From NCBI GenBank assembly GCA_027459465.1, contig DAIDIH010000067.1, forward strand, positions 1 to 32,206: a stretch of 32,206 nt of DNA, in the 5' to 3' direction. This DNA comes from Bryobacterales bacterium (lineage in GTDB: Bacteria; Acidobacteriota; Terriglobia; Bryobacterales; Bryobacteraceae). The position numbers were made by a program, and so were the translations under genes. The notes beneath the pieces are model-generated. The model made no database searches. It saw only the letters and a program-made list of their open reading frames with translations, and was not told the DNA's origin. Below, piece by piece: positions 29,015 to 32,206 of this stretch (position 1 is its first letter; each line of letters begins with the position of its first letter).

Positions 29015-29836
29015 CTACTGTTTCGGCGCGGCCGCCGGCGCCGGAGCTGCCGGTCCTGCTTTGAGTTTCGTCGCCTGAACCTTTCCGGCCTGAGCGATCT
29101 GCTTCACCTGAACCGGGGCGTTGGCGTCCGACATCGCCAGGTCATATTGTGCGATCGCCGCGTCGTACTGCTTGTCGTTGAGGTAGGCCTGACCCAAGCG
29201 GACCCGAAGCACCGAGTTGGGCGCCATCGAGATCGCATGCGAAAACTGCTGGATCGCGTCCTTATAATTCTTCTGGGTCATGTCCGACATGCCCCATGCC
29301 TCATAGGCCTGCGCCGCGATCTCCTTCTTGGCGGACTCCCACTGGGCATCGGTTATGTTCGGGTTCGGCTTTGGGGCATCCTTGACGTTGTCTATGGCGC
29401 CCTGCGCATTTTTCTGGACTTTGGCCGCCTCGTCCTTGAGGTTCAGGTCGAACTCCTTCATCTGCGAAGCCAACGCCCCGGCGAGGTCCGCTTGGGCGAT
29501 GTAATCCTTGGGGTTGTTCTGGAGCGCGCGGTCGGCCCATGCGGCAACGGCGCCCGAATCGTTCTTCATGCGGGCCGTGTCGACGGCCATGTCGAGCACC
29601 TGGCTCTTGAAGTCGGTGTCGGCGAAATTAGTCAATAGATCGTCGATGGCCTTGAGCCGCGAGTCGGGGTCCTTGGCGTTCTGGATAGCCATCAACGCGT
29701 CGAGTTCCTTCTGCGACTTTGGGTGCGGCCCTTGGGGCGCGGCGGCGGACTGCTGGGGAGCGGCAGCCTGTTGAGCGAACGACGGCAGGGCGAGCGCGAG
29801 AGCCGCCAGTGCCGCCAAAGCGGGGCGAGAGATCAT
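29015..29836 (-). CDS. Secreted TPR-repeat protein
   Basis: The ATG at 29836 is chosen (273 aa) because GGAGG lies 9 nt before it; a start six codons earlier would place that site inside the coding region. A signal peptide (about 1-22, hydrophobic Ala/Leu core, then SFAQQ) is followed by an Ala/Gln/Pro-rich spacer and TPR-type helix pairs. The clearest is near 170-235, containing NYKDAIQQFSHAISMAPNS and RLGQAYLNDKQYDAAIAQYDLA. The C-terminus is an Ala/Pro tail. It would act in the periplasm, probably as a protein-binding scaffold. It is preceded by another secreted TPR-containing protein and followed 9 nt later by RNase III. No enzyme motif is seen. Confidence 0.88.
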   Translation of the reverse strand: MISRPALAALAALALALPSFAQQAAAPQQSAAAPQGPHPKSQKELDALMAIQNAKDPDSRLKAIDDLLTNFADTDFKSQVLDMAVDTARMKNDSGAVAAWADRALQNNPKDYIAQADLAGALASQMKEFDLNLKDEAAKVQKNAQGAIDNVKDAPKPNPNITDAQWESAKKEIAAQAYEAWGMSDMTQKNYKDAIQQFSHAISMAPNSVLRVRLGQAYLNDKQYDAAIAQYDLAMSDANAPVQVKQIAQAGKVQATKLKAGPAAPAPAAAPKQ

Positions 29837-29884
29837 GGATTGGTTCCTCCACATGGGGTGGTCTTTCTGGGAAAAATCGTTATC

Positions 29885-31384
29885 TTATCGCGGGCGCCCT
29901 GCATCCGGCGAGGCGATCAGCTTCTCGGCTTCCGCTTTCGCCTTCGGCGAGCCCCCATTCACAGCGGCGGCGGCGCGGTAAAAGCCGATGGCCTGCTGGT
30001 CCTCGCCTGCGGCGGCCGCCAGCCGTCCTAAGTATAGTTTGGCCCAAGACTCGGTGACCGCGTCGGGCTTCTCTTCCAATGTCTTCTGAAACAGTTTTTC
30101 ACCTAGTTCCGGGTCCTTCTGCAGCACTGCGATCCGGCCGAGACCGAAATACGCCCGTGCATGCAGTCCTCCCGTATCGGGCAACTGTAGCACACGCTCG
30201 AAAGCGTCCTTCGCCTTGTCGTATTTCTTATCAAACGACAACGACTCGGCGTCCGACAGCGCCTGCTCGCCCGGCTTCAACTGCGGCGGCGGGGCTGCCG
30301 CCTTCTCCTGCGGCGGAGGTGCGTCAAACTTCACCTGCGCCAGCCTGTCCGTTTCCTTTTGGATATCGATCTGGCCGAACAGGTCGGCGGCGTACAGGCG
30401 CATCGACTGTTGCTGCTTTTCGTATGCCGGCAAGGCATCGGCGAAGTACGGGGTAAGAATGTAGCCTTGGTGCAGCGCCTTCTCGACCATCCCGTCCCGC
30501 TCGCTCGACGGCGCCAAACGCGCCTCCACCGCTTTGATCAACGACTCGGTCGTCAGCAACCCGAAATCCTGCCGGTACATCACCGGCAGCGCCTCGATTC
30601 CTTCGGAAATGTCCTCGAGCGAAATTTTCTGGTTCACGATTTCGGCGAACTTGATCGCCAGGGGGTCCAGCACGTAGTGCAGGTAGGCATGCCGGATTTC
30701 CGGCACCTGCGCCGCCACCGACTCATCCACCTTCGCCATCGAGTTCCCCGCGGGCGTTACGACGACGAAATAGTCGTCCTTGAAGCTGCGAGCCTGCATG
30801 AGGCCCGGGGGTCCGGTGATGTCGACGAAAACCTGAAAGCGCCTCCCCAGATACCCGCTGGTCGGATTGCGCAGATACGCGTTCACGAGAAATATCGCCT
30901 GCGTGACGGGCGAATGATATTCGTCCAAGACCTGGTCGTACACCGGCGCCGCGGTCTTCCACTGTTCGGCCAGCCCGGCTTCAGTCCAGAATTCCCGCAG
31001 AAGCTTTTCCAGGCCCACCAACTTTTGGACGTCCGGCGCCAACTCTTGCGGCTCATAGCGGAACGCAAAATCGGGCGGCCCGGCGATGGACAACGCGAAC
31101 GATACGTACTGCGCCTGGTCGGATTCCTGCGTCCGGCCGAGATGCTGGGCGAAAAACGCCTTGAGCGCATCAAGGGACGCTGGATGGCGGGCCTGAATCC
31201 GGGCGATCAATCCCGCCCGGGCCGGATGCTCGTCGGGAGCGCCTGGACTGTCGTAGCCCGCCGCCGCCCGCGCCAAAAACGTCGTGAACAACGCCGGATT
31301 GGAGTCGAGGTTGTTCTCCTGCCCTGGCTGTTGCGCCGCGAGGGGAAGGCTGAGAATGAGTGAAAGCAGGACGAGACGGGTCAA
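29885..31384 (-). CDS. Secreted protein with TPR tail and a decayed HExxH-like motif
   Basis: I place the start at the TTG at 31384 (499 aa), because it directly opens a signal peptide (TRLVLLSLILSLPLAAQQ) and has AAGG 7 nt upstream; the frame stays open to a GTG at 31486, but those residues are basic and unlike a leader. After the leader comes a conserved-looking domain of about 300 residues that I do not recognise with certainty. Within it, RHAYLHYVLDPL (H232 to H236) resembles the HExxH-x-VNP metallopeptidase motif of some secreted DUF proteins, but with Ala where the catalytic Glu should be. A Pro/Ala/Lys-rich linker near 350-370 and about three TPR units (SLSFDKKYDKAKDAFERVL, ARAYFGLGRIAVLQKDPELGEKLFQKTL) end the protein. 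It probably acts in the periplasm. Function unknown. Confidence 0.75.
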   Translation of the reverse strand: MTRLVLLSLILSLPLAAQQPGQENNLDSNPALFTTFLARAAAGYDSPGAPDEHPARAGLIARIQARHPASLDALKAFFAQHLGRTQESDQAQYVSFALSIAGPPDFAFRYEPQELAPDVQKLVGLEKLLREFWTEAGLAEQWKTAAPVYDQVLDEYHSPVTQAIFLVNAYLRNPTSGYLGRRFQVFVDITGPPGLMQARSFKDDYFVVVTPAGNSMAKVDESVAAQVPEIRHAYLHYVLDPLAIKFAEIVNQKISLEDISEGIEALPVMYRQDFGLLTTESLIKAVEARLAPSSERDGMVEKALHQGYILTPYFADALPAYEKQQQSMRLYAADLFGQIDIQKETDRLAQVKFDAPPPQEKAAAPPPQLKPGEQALSDAESLSFDKKYDKAKDAFERVLQLPDTGGLHARAYFGLGRIAVLQKDPELGEKLFQKTLEEKPDAVTESWAKLYLGRLAAAAGEDQQAIGFYRAAAAVNGGSPKAKAEAEKLIASPDAGRPR

Positions 31385-31489
31385 CAGGAAACCTTGAGTG
31401 GCAGATCTTACCTTAGTGTACCGGGTTGATGAGGGAACGGCCACTTGAGCCCCGGCCCGCTCGCCCCTGGCCGCCAAACCCGGCACGGC
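31385..31489 (-). promoter_or_regulatory. Gap between VWFA gene and the TPR/HExxH-like gene
   Basis: This 105-nt gap shows TACACT and TAAGAT, either of which could serve as a -10 box for the downstream TTG-started gene, but no matching -35. A short GAGC/GCTC pairing around a GC-rich loop lies near the VWFA stop; without a T-run it is not a convincing terminator. A long GTG-started reading frame also covers the gap but has no leader-like residues. Confidence 0.25.
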
Positions 31490-32206
31490 TCAGTTGGCCG
31501 AAGCCCAATAGGCCGCCTTGGCCAGGACCGTGAGTTTCGGGTTCTTTACCGCGACGGTGATCTTACGGTAGCTGCCGTCCTGGGTGGCATTTGACGGGGT
31601 GTAGGCGAGCATGTAATAGGCATGCCCGTCGTCGAAGGCGCGCCGCAAGCCGCGCTCCAGGTCATTGCTGTTGTGGTAGAAAAGCCCGCCGGTGGCGCGC
31701 GCGAGTTGGGCCAGGATTTGGCCGTTTTCTTCCGCCACCGCCCGCAGCATCGAATCCTCGCCTCCCGGCGTTACGGAGGTTCTTCCGGCTCTCGTCTGGT
31801 TCAGGCCCTGGCTGGCGTCGAAATCGCCCGCCGAGGCCAGCGAGGCCTGCGTATAGACGCCGCGGGAGTCGAGCGAATAGAACTTCACGTTGTTGCGGAC
31901 CGCGTCGTGGAGCACGGCCAGGAAGCGGTTTCCCGTATCGCGCGGGTTCAACTGGAAACTCTGGTCCTTCGGCCCGTATGCCTGCAGAATTGTGTAGAGA
32001 TCCCGCCCTGGCCGGTCGTTCCATCCGTCGGACAGGAAGAGTACGGTCCGCGATCCCGGCATGGTTCCAAGCGTGGTCACCAACCGGTCCAGCGTGGCAA
32101 GAAAATTCTCGGTCAGCGCCCAGGTCCGCTCCGAGGAAGCGTTCAGGAATTGCTGGAGTGCGGCCTTGCGGCCACTGCACGCCGGCACCTGGTCCCGCAC
32201 CGCCGG
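31490..32206 (-). CDS. VWFA-related protein, acidobacterial type (5' end missing)
   Basis: The frame is open to the window edge, so the start lies outside; 238 C-terminal residues are visible. TVLFLSDGWNDRPG and a following region with VKFYSLDSRGVY are strands of a von Willebrand factor A fold. The later LARATGGLFYHNSNDLERGLRRAFDDGHAYYMLAYTPSN and KITVAVKNPKLTVLAKAAYWA segments are characteristic of the VWFA-related proteins that are numerous in Acidobacteria. Such proteins are secreted or membrane-anchored and thought to mediate metal-dependent protein contacts. The MIDAS DxSxS motif would be in the missing part. It precedes the secreted TPR protein by about 105 nt and may be its co-transcribed partner. 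Confidence 0.88.
   Translation of the reverse strand, partial: PAVRDQVPACSGRKAALQQFLNASSERTWALTENFLATLDRLVTTLGTMPGSRTVLFLSDGWNDRPGRDLYTILQAYGPKDQSFQLNPRDTGNRFLAVLHDAVRNNVKFYSLDSRGVYTQASLASAGDFDASQGLNQTRAGRTSVTPGGEDSMLRAVAEENGQILAQLARATGGLFYHNSNDLERGLRRAFDDGHAYYMLAYTPSNATQDGSYRKITVAVKNPKLTVLAKAAYWASAN

Overview
The window looks like a piece of a high-GC Acidobacteriota chromosome, probably of the Solibacter/Bryobacter type. The grounds are a partial VWFA-related protein of the acidobacterial type, an FG-GAP/ASPIC-UnbV protein, a Ser/Thr kinase with TolB-like and TPR regions, Tat-type leaders on small enzymes, and dense gene packing with many 4-nt start/stop overlaps. The taxon is inferred from gene content only. 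No rRNA, tRNA, CRISPR array or insertion sequence was recognised.

Region 1 (1-4304) concerns sugar metabolism and the cell surface. A family 2 glycosyltransferase (partial) lies behind a UxaA-type sugar-acid dehydratase on the minus strand. A Tat-exported hydroxypyruvate-isomerase-like TIM barrel and an aldo/keto reductase are divergent from them. Region 2 (4402-10075) is a signalling pair: a Ser/Thr kinase fused to TolB-like and TPR regions, followed 4 nt later by a SAM / class III cyclase / AAA / TPR protein. A degenerate heptamer repeat overlaps the cyclase stop codon.

Region 3 (10106-17792, minus) is the most interesting part: a tightly overlapping five-gene operon. Its core is a LodA/GoxA-type cysteine-tryptophylquinone (CTQ) oxidase that is split into two genes. 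The second half, which carries the putative CTQ Cys and Trp, is fused to a ferritin-like domain of the VioB (iminophenyl-pyruvate dimer synthase) type. The operon also encodes a radical SAM/SPASM protein-modifying enzyme, a LodB/QhpG-like flavoprotein and a berberine-bridge-type oxidase with both flavin-linking residues. It combines parts known separately from LodA/LodB and from quinohemoprotein amine dehydrogenase maturation. A DrrAB-type ABC exporter (17958-19723) is transcribed divergently.

Region 4 (19957-24722, plus) holds a hybrid histidine kinase with two receiver domains, a type IV pilin-like protein and a GT39-like membrane protein. Region 5 (24683-32206, minus) runs VWFA protein, TPR lipid/secretory-type protein with a decayed HExxH-like motif, secreted TPR protein, RNase III, a NarL-type histidine kinase and response regulator, and the ASPIC/UnbV protein. 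The last four genes overlap by 4 nt each and probably form one transcript.
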